Of a DNA stretch of 42,774 nucleotides, positions 18,048 through 25,821 are shown piece by piece (position 1 is the first letter of the stretch; every line of letters starts with the position of its first letter). The stretch is from an uncultured Faecalibacterium sp. (lineage in GTDB: Bacteria; Bacillota; Clostridia; Oscillospirales; Ruminococcaceae): NCBI GenBank assembly GCA_934540955.1, contig CAKTCY010000011.1, forward strand, positions 1-42,774, read 5' to 3'. The position numbers and the translations under genes are program-made. The notes below the pieces were generated by a model that saw only the letters and a program-made list of their open reading frames with translations, had not been told where the DNA came from and did not search any database.

Positions 18048-18086
18048 CCCCTGTTTGCAGCAATTGCAAGCAGGGGTCTGTTTTTT
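18048..18086 (+). terminator. Terminator of the liv operon
   Basis: A 12-bp stem (18048-18059 with 18065-18076, one G-U) is followed by TCTGTTTTTT, 22 bp after the livF stop. Confidence 0.85.
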
Positions 18087-18105
18087 GCGTTATTTTATGC
18101 CCTGT

Positions 18106-19473
18106 TCACGCCCGGCCGGGCAGCCAGACCGTTGCTTTCGCCCCGCAGGGGGTGTTCTGCCCGAACACTGCCCTGCCGCCATGGGCGGCGGCAATCTGCT
18201 GCACCACATACAAGCCAAGGATATGGGGCGCATTTTCGGCAGGCTCCGCAGCGTTTAATGCTGCCAGAACGGCAGGGGGATAGCCGATGCCGTCATCCGC
18301 CACGGTCAGGCAGAAGCGCTCTCCTACCCGCCGGGTGTGCACCGTAATGTTCACCGGCTTTGGGTTATGCCGGACGCTGTTGTTCAGCAGGTTTTCCAGC
18401 AGCCGTGCCAGCAGCGCCTCATCCACCGAAAGCACTGTCTGCTCTGCCGGTTCTTCCTGTTCCAGCGTGATCTCGCAGTGCTCTGCCAGCGGGCTTTCGC
18501 AAAACTGCGCCACCAGCTGCCGGAACAGCGGCCCTGCCCGGAGGTCTTTCCGGCGCAGGGGTTGGGCACCGTATTCCAGCTTACTGGTCAGGTTCAGGTC
18601 ATCAATGAGGGTGCGCAGCTTTTCGCACTGGGCGCGGATGCCGGTTGCTTTCTGCCGGGAGCTGTCTGGCAAAAGCGCATCCTGTTCCAGCTGCTCTGCC
18701 CAGCCCAGAATCAGCGCCAGCGGGGTGCGCACGTCATGGCTGACCCCTGCGATCCACTGGGTGCGGGCGTTATCCCGCCGAGCCAGCATCTCGTTTTTGG
18801 CTTGCAGCTGCGCCCCGGTCCGGTTCAGCTTTTCTGCCAATTCCCCGGCAAAACCGTCGGTAGACAGCTGGACGGTCTGCCCCTGTGCCAGTGCATCCAG
18901 ACCGTTTGCCACGGTCTCCAGCCGCTTTGCGCCCCGCCAGCTCAGCCAGAAGCAGAGCGCCAGCCCCAGCAGCAGCAATCCCAGCGCTGCCGCCGGGAGC
19001 ACCTGCACCATGCTCAGGGCAAAGTCCGGTGAGCCGTAAATGCTGTACTTCCACAGGCTCCCCTTCGGCAGCCCGATGACGAACAGTCCGTAGGGTTCTG
19101 TCCAGCAGAACACCGGGTAATCTGCCAGATACCAGCGGGCAAATCTGGCGATATCGCCGGGAGTGTAGGCATGGTTCAGATTCTGCGGCAGACCGTAGCT
19201 CCAGCGGATGTTTCCCGCATCGTCCAGCACCATCGCCCACTCGTAGCCGTCCATCCACTCCTGCGGGGTGTGCTCTGCCCCAAAGGCAAGCCCTTCTGCC
19301 GTTTCCACCATGGAATCTGCGATCTCGCTGGAGGAGTACTCCCGCTGCGGCAGGCGGCAGCTCTCCTGCCAGCCCAGCCAGCCCAGCACCGCAACACCGG
19401 AAAACAGCAGCAGCAAAACAATGCCCACCGCCGCCAGCACATACCGCCGGATCAGGCGCACAAAGGTTTTCAT
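18106..19473 (-). CDS. Sensor histidine kinase (TCS2)
   Basis: A 455-residue membrane kinase with TM1 at about 11-34, an extracellular part of about 120 residues, TM2 at about 155-178, and a HAMP-like linker. His246 sits in GVSHDVRTPLALILG, the N box is NNSVRHNP, and the G1 box is DDGIGYP. The remaining G2 segment, HILGLYVVQQIAAAHGG, resembles the BcrS/CprK type rather than the classical GxGLGL. The gene overlaps the regulator by 4 bp (ATGA) and is divergent from a lantibiotic-immunity-type ABC transporter. It therefore probably senses an antimicrobial peptide or a related cell-wall signal; this is inferred. Confidence 0.9.
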   Translation of the reverse strand: MKTFVRLIRRYVLAAVGIVLLLLFSGVAVLGWLGWQESCRLPQREYSSSEIADSMVETAEGLAFGAEHTPQEWMDGYEWAMVLDDAGNIRWSYGLPQNLNHAYTPGDIARFARWYLADYPVFCWTEPYGLFVIGLPKGSLWKYSIYGSPDFALSMVQVLPAAALGLLLLGLALCFWLSWRGAKRLETVANGLDALAQGQTVQLSTDGFAGELAEKLNRTGAQLQAKNEMLARRDNARTQWIAGVSHDVRTPLALILGWAEQLEQDALLPDSSRQKATGIRAQCEKLRTLIDDLNLTSKLEYGAQPLRRKDLRAGPLFRQLVAQFCESPLAEHCEITLEQEEPAEQTVLSVDEALLARLLENLLNNSVRHNPKPVNITVHTRRVGERFCLTVADDGIGYPPAVLAALNAAEPAENAPHILGLYVVQQIAAAHGGRAVFGQNTPCGAKATVWLPGRA

Positions 19474-20189
19474 GCTTCTTCCCCCTTTGTCAGCTTATAG
19501 CCGATGCCCCGCACCGTCCGCAGAAACTGCGGCGCACCGGGTTCGGCTTCCAGCTTCTCCCGCAGATGCCGGATATGTACCCCCAGACTGTTCTCGTAGC
19601 CATAGTAATCTGCGCCCCAGACCGCCGCACAAAGGGCATCGTAGGTAACGATGTGTCCCCGGTTCTCTGCCAATTTCCGCAGCAGCGCCAGCTCGGTGGC
19701 GGTCAGTGCCAGTGTTTTGCCCTCCGGCAGGGTAACAATGGCATCGTTCAGGTCTACGCACCGCTCCCCCAGCTGCAAGGGTGCCGGTTTTGCACGGGAC
19801 AGCTCTGCCCGGTACGCCCGCTGCAAAATATGCTGCACCCGCAGCAGCAGCTCCTGCATCAGAAAGGGCTTGGTCAGGTAGTCGTCTGCACCAAGACCCA
19901 GCCCGAACAGACGGTCGGCATCTGCATCCCGTGCGGAGAGGAACAGTGCCGGAACATCTGCTTTTGCCCGCAGCGCCCGGAACAGCGAAAAGCCGTCCCC
20001 ATCCGGCAGGTTGATATCCAGGATCATCAGCTCCGGCTGTTCTGCCGCAAAGCAGCCGCGGGCACTCCCGCAGCTTTGGGCGGTTCTGATATGACCATAT
20101 CCTGCGCCGCGCAGCTGCTCACACAGCAGTGCCAGCAGCTCGGCGTTGTCATCCACAATGAGAAGCTTTGCATCATAAATGGTATCCAT
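19470..20189 (-). CDS. OmpR-family response regulator (TCS2)
   Basis: A 239-residue regulator. The receiver has D13/D14 (LLIVDDN), phosphoacceptor D58 (MILDINLPDGDG), S in FLSARDAD and K in LTKPF. The C-terminal winged helix includes LTATELALLRKLAENRG, LGVHIRHLREKL and RGIGYKL. The start ATG has GGAG 10 nt upstream. The phased TTAAG repeats in the adjacent intergenic region are the likely binding sites, controlling the ABC genes on the other strand. Confidence 0.92.
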   Translation of the reverse strand: MDTIYDAKLLIVDDNAELLALLCEQLRGAGYGHIRTAQSCGSARGCFAAEQPELMILDINLPDGDGFSLFRALRAKADVPALFLSARDADADRLFGLGLGADDYLTKPFLMQELLLRVQHILQRAYRAELSRAKPAPLQLGERCVDLNDAIVTLPEGKTLALTATELALLRKLAENRGHIVTYDALCAAVWGADYYGYENSLGVHIRHLREKLEAEPGAPQFLRTVRGIGYKLTKGEEA

Positions 20190-20215
20190 AAGGGCAGTTC
20201 TCCTTTCCCGCCTTT

Positions 20216-20313
20216 ACTATACCACACTTTTTGCGCCGCAGCGGAAAACGCCTGCAAATTTAAGGGTAAATTAAGCTGCGCTTCCGGTCAGTTTAAGGCA
20301 GCGGGTGTATTCT
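20216..20313. promoter_or_regulatory. Divergent control region of TCS2 and the ABC transporter
   Basis: On the plus strand TTAAG boxes start at 20260, 20271 and 20293, with a partial match TTCCG at 20282. This is a strict 11-bp phase, and it is followed by TATTCT (20308-20313) without a recognisable -35. This resembles a regulator-activated promoter for the ABC operon. On the minus strand TATAGT (20221-20216) is a plausible -10 for the regulator gene. Confidence 0.6.
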
Positions 20314-20354
20314 GGCATCGTTCCGAAAACCATGAATGCGAAAGGAGACCATTT

Positions 20355-21284
20355 ATGAAACCTGTGATCGAGACCCATGCCCTTTGCAAAAGCTACCATG
20401 GCCGTCCGGTGGTGGATCATTTGAACCTGACTGTCCCGGAGGGCTGTGTCTACGGCTTTTTAGGCCCCAACGGTGCGGGCAAATCCACCACCATGAAGAT
20501 GCTGCTGGGGCTTGTACACCCCACCGGCGGCAGCGTGGAACTGCTGGGGCACACCCTGAACGAAGCAAACCGGATTGCCCTGCTGCGGCAGACCGGCAGT
20601 CTGATCGAATCCCCCTCCGGTTACCTGCACCTGACTGCCCGGGAAAACCTTTCCATCGTGGCTGACCTGAAGGACGTGGACCGGAAGGACATCGGCCGGG
20701 TGCTGGAGATCGTTCATCTGACCAAAGATGCTGACCGGAAGGTGGGGCAGTATTCCCTTGGTATGAAGCAGCGGCTGGGCATTGCCATGGCGCTGCTGGG
20801 CAGCCCCAAGCTGCTGATTTTAGATGAACCCACCAACGGTCTGGACCCGGCAGGCATTCAGGAGATGCGCAGCCTGATCGCCTCCATGCCGCAGACCACC
20901 GGAGCCACTGTGCTGATCTCCAGCCACCTGCTGGGCGAGATCGAGCAGATGGTGGATCAGGTGGGCATCCTGAACCACGGCAAGCTGCTGTTCGAGGGTT
21001 CTTTGCAGCAGCTGCAAAAACACAGCCGGGGCGGCATTCTGCTGCGGGTGCTGGATGTGTCAAAGGCCCTTGCCGTGCTGAACGAGCAGGGGATGCAGGC
21101 AGCAGCCCGGACGGAGGAGCCGGACGTCGTTCTGCTGCCGCCGCAGGACGATGCCGCGCTGGCGGCACTGGTCTGTGCGCTTGCCGAAAGAGGCGTGGGC
21201 GTGGTTGGACTGACTGCACAGACAAAGAGCCTTGAGGAGGACATCTTCCTCAGCCTGACCCAGACCAGCGGGGAGGTGGCGTAA
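20355..21284 (+). CDS. ABC transporter ATP-binding protein (lantibiotic-immunity/bacitracin-resistance type)
   Basis: A 309-residue ATPase of the BcrA/LanF class. Walker A is GPNGAGKST (about 37-45), the signature YSLGMKQRLGIAMAL, Walker B LLILDEPTNGLDP, and the H-loop ISSHLLGEIEQM. The C-terminal 85 residues form the extra regulatory domain usual in this class. ATG 20355 follows AAAGGAG. It is the first gene of a three-gene operon with two dissimilar permeases, the LanFEG/CprABC layout. The operon is divergent from TCS2, which is typical of peptide-sensing resistance modules. The substrate is probably a cationic antimicrobial peptide; this is inferred. Confidence 0.88.
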   Translation: MKPVIETHALCKSYHGRPVVDHLNLTVPEGCVYGFLGPNGAGKSTTMKMLLGLVHPTGGSVELLGHTLNEANRIALLRQTGSLIESPSGYLHLTARENLSIVADLKDVDRKDIGRVLEIVHLTKDADRKVGQYSLGMKQRLGIAMALLGSPKLLILDEPTNGLDPAGIQEMRSLIASMPQTTGATVLISSHLLGEIEQMVDQVGILNHGKLLFEGSLQQLQKHSRGGILLRVLDVSKALAVLNEQGMQAAARTEEPDVVLLPPQDDAALAALVCALAERGVGVVGLTAQTKSLEEDIFLSLTQTSGEVA

Positions 21285-21285
21285 G

Positions 21286-22035
21286 ATGGCAGCTTTCCGT
21301 GCAGAACTGCAAAAAGCCCACCGTCGGCACGACCTTGCTCTCTGCCTGCTCATTCCCGGCATTGTCGTGCTGTGGGTGGGCGGCCTTGCCCCGGCAGACC
21401 CGGAGGAGCTTGCCAACGGTTACAGCGCCCTGCTTTACAGCCTGCCCGTCATTGAAGCCATTCTGATGCCGGTGATGATGGCAGTGCTGGCCTCCCGGCT
21501 GTGGGATATGGAGATCAAAGGCAACACTGCCAAACTGCTCTACACCCTGCAGAGCCGCCGCAGCCTGTTTGCAGGCAAGGCGGTCTTTGGGGTACTGGAG
21601 GTGCTGCTGGTCACGGTGCTGGAGCTGGCCTGCGTTCCGGTGCTGGGGCGTGTCCATGGTTATACCGAAGCCTTTCCCACTGGGCAGCTGGTCTATCTGT
21701 TCGTCTGCACGCTGGCTGTGGACGCAATGCTCTTCTTTGGCGAATTTCTGCTGATGCTGTGGGTGGGCAATCCCCTGCCGGCGCTCTGCGTGGGCATCGT
21801 AGGGGCACTGGTGGGGCTGTTCTCTGCTTTTATGCCGCCGCTTGCCAGTTACTTTGTACCCTTTGGGTACTACATCCCTCTGAGCGCCTACGAAGTGGCG
21901 AACTGGGACAAGGCCACCCACACCGTCACCTACGGCACCCGCCCCTTCAACTGGGGGCTGCTGGCCTTCACCCTTGCGCTGGGCGCTGTGCTGTTTGCCC
22001 TTGCGTGGCGCAAGGTACAGGACGAGGAGGTATAA
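21286..22035 (+). CDS. ABC-2 permease, LanE/MutE-like
   Basis: A 249-residue membrane protein with six hydrophobic segments. It has the family-type N-terminus (FRAELQKAHRRHDLALCLLI), the cytoplasmic coupling stretch DMEIKGNTAKLLYTLQSRRS near 70-90, and the late segment PFGYYIPLSAYEV. It starts 1 base after the ATPase stop. It pairs with the next permease to form a heteromeric exporter that removes peptides from the membrane. Confidence 0.85.
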   Translation: MAAFRAELQKAHRRHDLALCLLIPGIVVLWVGGLAPADPEELANGYSALLYSLPVIEAILMPVMMAVLASRLWDMEIKGNTAKLLYTLQSRRSLFAGKAVFGVLEVLLVTVLELACVPVLGRVHGYTEAFPTGQLVYLFVCTLAVDAMLFFGEFLLMLWVGNPLPALCVGIVGALVGLFSAFMPPLASYFVPFGYYIPLSAYEVANWDKATHTVTYGTRPFNWGLLAFTLALGAVLFALAWRKVQDEEV

Positions 22036-22040
22036 AACCA

Positions 22041-22774
22041 TGCTGAAACGCTGTATTCTTGCGGAGAACCGCAAGCTCCACGCATCCCCCATCTGGGCAA
22101 TGTTCTTTGTGCTGCCCATTCTTTCGGCCACCTATGGCACTTTCAATTATTTACAAAATCTTGAGATCCTCACCGACGGCTGGTATAGCCTGTGGACCCA
22201 GCACACCCTGTTTTATTCCATGCTCTTCTTCCCTGCCATGGTAGCCACCTATGCTGCCTACTTGTGGCGGCTGGAACATCTGGGGCACAACTGGAACCTT
22301 ATCATGGCAAGCCCCGTGCCGCCGCTGGACCTGTTTGCCGCAAAGTTTGCGGTGGTGACAAAGCTGGCGCTGCTGACCCATGCGTTTGTGTTTGCGCTGT
22401 TCGTGTTCTGCGGCAAGGTATTTGCCCATCTGCCCGGGCTGCCGCCGGTCACCTTACCTCTGTTTTTACTGCGGGGACTGCTGGGTGCGCTGGCTGTCAT
22501 TGCCGCACAGCTGGTGCTGGCCATGGTCATCCGCAGCTTTGCCGTGCCCATTTTTCTGGGGCTGCTGGGCGGCATTACCGGCATCTTTATCAGCTCCAAG
22601 GGCTTTGGAATCCTGTGGCCCTATTCCCTGATGCAGCTCGGTATGAACTCCAACAAAAGCGCGGATGCTCTGGCGGGCGGCTACGGGCTGTTTGCCTTCA
22701 GCTGCATCTTCTGGCTGGGGACGATGTTCCTTCTGGCATGGCTGCTTTTACGCCGGGAGGATGTGCGGGCGTAA
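22041..22774 (+). CDS. ABC-2 permease, LanG/MutG-like
   Basis: A 244-residue membrane protein. The upstream frame is open to 21974, but ATG 22041, 5 bases after the previous stop and preceded by GAGGAGG, gives the family start MLKRCILAENRKL. Six hydrophobic segments are seen. The motif LWRLEHLGHNWNLIMASPV, about 73-93, is characteristic of lantibiotic-immunity permeases. It is the last gene of the operon; no strong terminator follows. Confidence 0.86.
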
Positions 22775-22809
22775 AAAGATGCCCCGCAGCGGGCAAAGCA
22801 CCGTAGATA

Positions 22810-22844
22810 TTGCATCTGTCCCAAACCTGTGATACCATACAGGT
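22810..22844 (+). promoter_or_regulatory. Promoter with overlapping palindrome before the YhcH-like gene
   Basis: TTGCAT (22810-22815), 17-bp spacer, TACCAT (22833-22838). The inverted repeat ACCTGT-N8-ACAGGT (22825-22844) straddles the -10, as a repressor site would. Confidence 0.55.
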
Positions 22845-22876
22845 AACCGAAACGATACAGATGGAGGACTTTTCCC

Positions 22877-23353
22877 ATGATCTACGATACCCTGAACAAC
22901 CTGCCCAACTATCTGGGCGTAAGCGACAATCTGGACACTGTCATCGAGTACATCATGGCGCGGGATATCACTACCCTGCCCGCCGGGCGCACCCGCATCG
23001 ACGGCGAAAAGGCCGTGGTCACCGTGAGCACCGTCACGCCCCTGACCTCCGACAAGGCACTGTTCCAGCGCCACGACAACCACATCACGCTGGAGACCGA
23101 CCTCGACGGCAGCGAGCTGTTTGAGGTAAGTCTGGCCGAGCTGACCCCCACCAAGCCCACCGATGAAGCCGCCGACACCACCGTAGGCACCGCCGGCACC
23201 AGCATTGCCGGAATGCTGTGCGAGGGACGTTTTGCCCTGTATCTGGCTGGGGAGCCGTATAAATCCGGTCTGAAGGCGCAGGGCTGCGGCAAGCTGAAAA
23301 AAGCCGTGTTCAGCATCGAACTGGATCCAGATGAGGAAGAGACGGAAGAATAA
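22877..23353 (+). CDS. YhcH/YjgK/YiaL (DUF386)-like protein, divergent
   Basis: A 158-residue soluble protein. The start MIYDTLNNLPNYLGVSDNLD, the central TDLDGSELFEVSLAEL, and the EGRFALYLAGEP...KLKKAVFSIEL end match the fold order of the YhcH/YiaL family. Members are cupin-like proteins linked to sialic-acid and sugar catabolism. The usual metal-site pattern D-x-H-x-P near the end is not present (GEPYKSG instead), so catalysis of the known kind is doubtful. ATG 22877 has GGAGGA. It is followed 14 bp later by a small membrane protein gene. No sugar genes lie nearby to hint at a substrate. Confidence 0.65.
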   Translation: MIYDTLNNLPNYLGVSDNLDTVIEYIMARDITTLPAGRTRIDGEKAVVTVSTVTPLTSDKALFQRHDNHITLETDLDGSELFEVSLAELTPTKPTDEAADTTVGTAGTSIAGMLCEGRFALYLAGEPYKSGLKAQGCGKLKKAVFSIELDPDEEETEE

Positions 23354-23367
23354 CAGGAGGTACCGCT

Positions 23368-23607
23368 ATGAAGCGTTTTCTTTCCATCTTTTTCTGCACG
23401 CTTTTATTGTTGCTGCTGTTTACGTTCTGCGGTGGCATTCTCCTGTTTGACCTGCATAAGAATGTCTACGGCTGGACACTGCCTGTGAGTTTTTGTATCA
23501 GTGCCGTGATCACCGTCTACTGGAAAATGGACGACAAGATCACCGTCCTGCAAAAGCGGGTGGACGAGCTGGAAGCCGCGCAGAAAAACGCCGAAAAACC
23601 CGAGTAA
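23368..23607 (+). CDS. Small membrane protein with C-terminal coiled coil
   Basis: A 79-residue protein of unknown function. Two hydrophobic helices (about 4-27 and 36-51) are followed by a charged, heptad-like tail (DKITVLQKRVDELEAAQKN). AGGAGG lies upstream, and the gene is 14 bp after the YhcH-like gene, so they are probably co-transcribed. It ends before a strong terminator. Confidence 0.65.
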   Translation: MKRFLSIFFCTLLLLLLFTFCGGILLFDLHKNVYGWTLPVSFCISAVITVYWKMDDKITVLQKRVDELEAAQKNAEKPE

Positions 23608-23615
23608 TAAATACA

Positions 23616-23665
23616 GCGCCGCCCTTACCGGAGAAGCTTTTCCGGCAGGGGCGGCGCGTTTTTTT
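23616..23665 (+). terminator. Intrinsic terminator, convergent position
   Basis: GCGCCGCC (23616-23623) pairs with GGCGGCGC (23650-23657), with inner pairing CCGGA/TCCGG, then GTTTTTTT. It lies between convergent genes and may also stop the opposing transcript. Confidence 0.85.
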
Positions 23666-23670
23666 GCACC

Positions 23671-23829
23671 TTACTTTTTATCCTGTGGGTCATCCAGCCC
23701 TTTGAACATCACCATGCCCAGACTGGCAAAGCTGGCACCCAGCACAAAACCGACCGTTCCCAGCGACACGCTGAACAAAACGCCCATGGCAACGCCGAAC
23801 AGGATGCCCGCGATTTGGCTTTTCTTCAT
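23671..23829 (-). CDS. Small two-helix membrane protein
   Basis: A 52-residue protein of unknown function with two glycine-rich hydrophobic helices (about 5-22 and 24-40) and a polar tail ending DPQDKK. ATG 23829 lies 1 base after the permease stop, so it is the last gene of the GntR-ABC operon. The ORF can be extended upstream to 23859, but that would overlap the permease. Confidence 0.65.
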   Translation of the reverse strand: MKKSQIAGILFGVAMGVLFSVSLGTVGFVLGASFASLGMVMFKGLDDPQDKK

Positions 23830-23830
23830 C

Positions 23831-24472
23831 TTACTGCTCTGCCTTTCCGTACCATGCAACGGACAGCCGCCACGAGGCAGCGTACAGCGCCAGAACCGCC
23901 GCCAGCACGACCACCGGCACCAGCAGCGAGCCCTGCGCGGGCAGGATGCTGTTCAGCAGAATCCCACCGGAGGACACCGTAATGCCCATCAAGCCTCCCA
24001 GCATACCAATGCAAAGATAATACACATATTTTGCCTTTTCGTAGCCAAAGCGGTAGGTCAACGGCAGCAGGATGATGTTGCCCAGCAGGGTCAGCATAGC
24101 CACCTGAAGCAGAGTCGCCACGGTGAGCTGCACCGTCACCGTACCCCAGAGCAGCTGTGCTGCTGCCAGCGCCGCCATACTCAGCAGTTCCGCCAGCGCC
24201 ATACCGCACAGACCGATGAGGTATTTGCCGCCCACGATCTGTCCTTTTGTCACCGGCAGGGCGGCGCTGTAAGCGCTGAACCGGCTGTTCTGGTCGTAAG
24301 CCAGTAAGGACATGGGCGACATTCCCAGCAAAAGCCCGCCATACAGCATAAAGAAATTAGACCCTTCCTTCATGGAAAACGTTCCTATCAGCATCATAGC
24401 CACCGACACCAGAATGATCCATCTGGTGTAGCACCACGTCTGATAGGCATCCTTCAATAGCAGACCTTTCAT
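23831..24472 (-). CDS. ABC-2 family permease of the GntR-linked transporter
   Basis: A 213-residue membrane protein with about six hydrophobic segments and the opening MKGLLLKDAYQTWCYTRWII. This is typical of the BcrB-like permeases found with YtrA-type GntR regulators. SRFSAYSAALPVTKGQIVGGKY is a cytoplasmic loop probably contacting the ATPase. It overlaps the ATPase gene by 4 bp. The substrate is unknown; related systems answer cell-wall antibiotics. Confidence 0.8.
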   Translation of the reverse strand: MKGLLLKDAYQTWCYTRWIILVSVAMMLIGTFSMKEGSNFFMLYGGLLLGMSPMSLLAYDQNSRFSAYSAALPVTKGQIVGGKYLIGLCGMALAELLSMAALAAAQLLWGTVTVQLTVATLLQVAMLTLLGNIILLPLTYRFGYEKAKYVYYLCIGMLGGLMGITVSSGGILLNSILPAQGSLLVPVVVLAAVLALYAASWRLSVAWYGKAEQ

Positions 24473-25314
24473 TGCACATCTTCCCCTTTCACCATCAGTA
24501 CAAACAATTCCTCAATGCTTACCGGGGCAAGCTCTGCTCCGGCGGGCATTGCGTCCCGGCGCACAAGCGCCTCGACTCCGTAGGGGGTGACCCGTTTGCC
24601 GTACACCTGTGCATCCAGTGCCGCCAGCTGCGCCGCCGTACCGTGCCACAGGGCATATTCTTCCCGCAGGGCGTCCTTTTCCTCACAGAGCAGCAGCCTG
24701 CCCTTGTGCAGGAAGGCGATGGTATCGCACAGCTTTTCCAAGTCGCTGACGATGTGGGAGGAGATAAGGATGGAGTGGTTTTCGTCCCGGGCAAAATCCA
24801 GCAGCAGGTCGGTCACCTCATCCCGCACCACCGGGTCCAGCCCGTTGGTGGCTTCGTCCAACAGCAGCAGCTTGGGGTGGTGCGCCAGCGCCACGGCGAT
24901 GCACAGCTTCATCTTCATGCCGGTGGAGTAATCCTTATATTGCTTTTTATCCGGCAGACCGAATTTTTGGCACAGCTCCGCATAGGCGGCAGCGTCCCAG
25001 TTGTGGTAGACGCCCGCCATCACCTTGCCCGCCTGCACCGCATTCAGGCACAGGGGGATGCCCTCGCTGCCCAGCACCACGCCGATTTCCTCCTTGGTGC
25101 GGACGGAAGCGGTGCGGCTGTCTCTGCCAAGGATGGTCACAGTGCCGCCGTCCCGCTGCACCATGTCCAGAATCAGTCGGATGGTGGTGCTTTTGCCCGC
25201 CCCGTTTTCGCCAATCAGGCCGCAGATGGTGCCGCCGGGCAGGGTCAAGTCCAGCGGCCCAAGGGTAAAGTCCTTATAGTGCTTTGTAAGCCCTCGCAGT
25301 TCCAGTGCGTTCAT
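24469..25314 (-). CDS. ABC transporter ATP-binding protein of the GntR-linked operon
   Basis: A 281-residue ATPase. Walker A is GENGAGKST, the signature is the degenerate YSTGMKMKLCIAVAL (STGMK in place of LSGGQ, as common in this class), Walker B is LLLLDEATNGLDP, and the H-loop ISSHIVSDLEKL. ATG 25314 is chosen because GGAGGG, overlapping the end of the GntR gene, sits 6 nt upstream; an ATG at 25329 would lie inside that gene. It is tightly coupled to the regulator (2-nt gap) and the permease (4-bp overlap). Confidence 0.88.
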   Translation of the reverse strand: MNALELRGLTKHYKDFTLGPLDLTLPGGTICGLIGENGAGKSTTIRLILDMVQRDGGTVTILGRDSRTASVRTKEEIGVVLGSEGIPLCLNAVQAGKVMAGVYHNWDAAAYAELCQKFGLPDKKQYKDYSTGMKMKLCIAVALAHHPKLLLLDEATNGLDPVVRDEVTDLLLDFARDENHSILISSHIVSDLEKLCDTIAFLHKGRLLLCEEKDALREEYALWHGTAAQLAALDAQVYGKRVTPYGVEALVRRDAMPAGAELAPVSIEELFVLMVKGEDVQ

Positions 25315-25316
25315 AT

Positions 25317-25688
25317 TCAGCCCTCCCATAGCAGTTCCAGCATCTCCCGCAGCTCTTCCCTGCTCAGCTCGCAGGATGCGGACAGGCGGACGGCCTCGGT
25401 AAGATGCGCTTCAATTTTTTTCAGGGTTTCTTCCCGCAGCAGCTCGGTGTTTTTCGGGGCCACAAAAAAGCCCTTTGCCGGTACTGCGTAAAGAAAGCCC
25501 TCTTTTTCCAGTTCATCGTAGGCGCGCTTGGTGGTAATGACGCTGATGCGCAGATCCCGTGCCAGCCCCCGGATGGAGGGCATGGCCTCGTCCGGCTGCA
25601 AAGCCCCGCTGATGATCTGCTGCTTGATCTGGTTGTAGATCTGGTCATAGATAGGCGCGCCGCTTTTGTTGTTGATAAACAGTTCCAT
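25317..25688 (-). CDS. GntR-family (YtrA subfamily) transcriptional regulator
   Basis: A 123-residue regulator. The N-terminal winged helix-turn-helix spans about residues 10-75 (PIYDQIYNQIKQQIISGAL, then MPSIRGLARDLRISVITTKRAYDELEKEG). The very short C-terminal helix-rich segment is diagnostic of the YtrA subgroup, whose members repress their own ABC operon. GGAGCAG precedes the start. The operator overlapping its promoter suggests autorepression. The inducer is unknown. Confidence 0.9.
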   Translation of the reverse strand: MELFINNKSGAPIYDQIYNQIKQQIISGALQPDEAMPSIRGLARDLRISVITTKRAYDELEKEGFLYAVPAKGFFVAPKNTELLREETLKKIEAHLTEAVRLSASCELSREELREMLELLWEG

Positions 25689-25717
25689 CGGCTGCTCCTT
25701 TGACGCTTTCGTTTCTT

Positions 25718-25758
25718 CTGTATATGTACAGTATATACAGTAGATACAGATTTGTCAA
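25718..25758 (-). promoter_or_regulatory. Promoter and operator of the GntR-ABC operon
   Basis: Minus strand TTGACA (25758-25753), 17-bp spacer, TATACT (25735-25730). The perfect inverted repeat CTGTATAT-N7-ATATACAG (25718-25740) covers the -10, the expected site for repression by the YtrA-type protein. A further CTGTA-type copy lies in the spacer. Confidence 0.85.
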
Positions 25759-25768
25759 GAGGGTGCGC

Positions 25769-25806
25769 AAAAAAATACACCCGCCGTCCAAAACAGACAG
25801 CGGGTG
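25769..25806 (-). terminator. Terminator of the dap genes
   Basis: An imperfect stem (GCGGGTG 25800-25806 with CACCCGC 25778-25784, extended inside) is followed on the minus strand by TATTTTTTT. It ends the dapF-dapL transcript only about 10 bp before the -35 of the next promoter on the same strand. Confidence 0.85.
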
Positions 25807-25821
25807 CAATTTTTATAGGTT

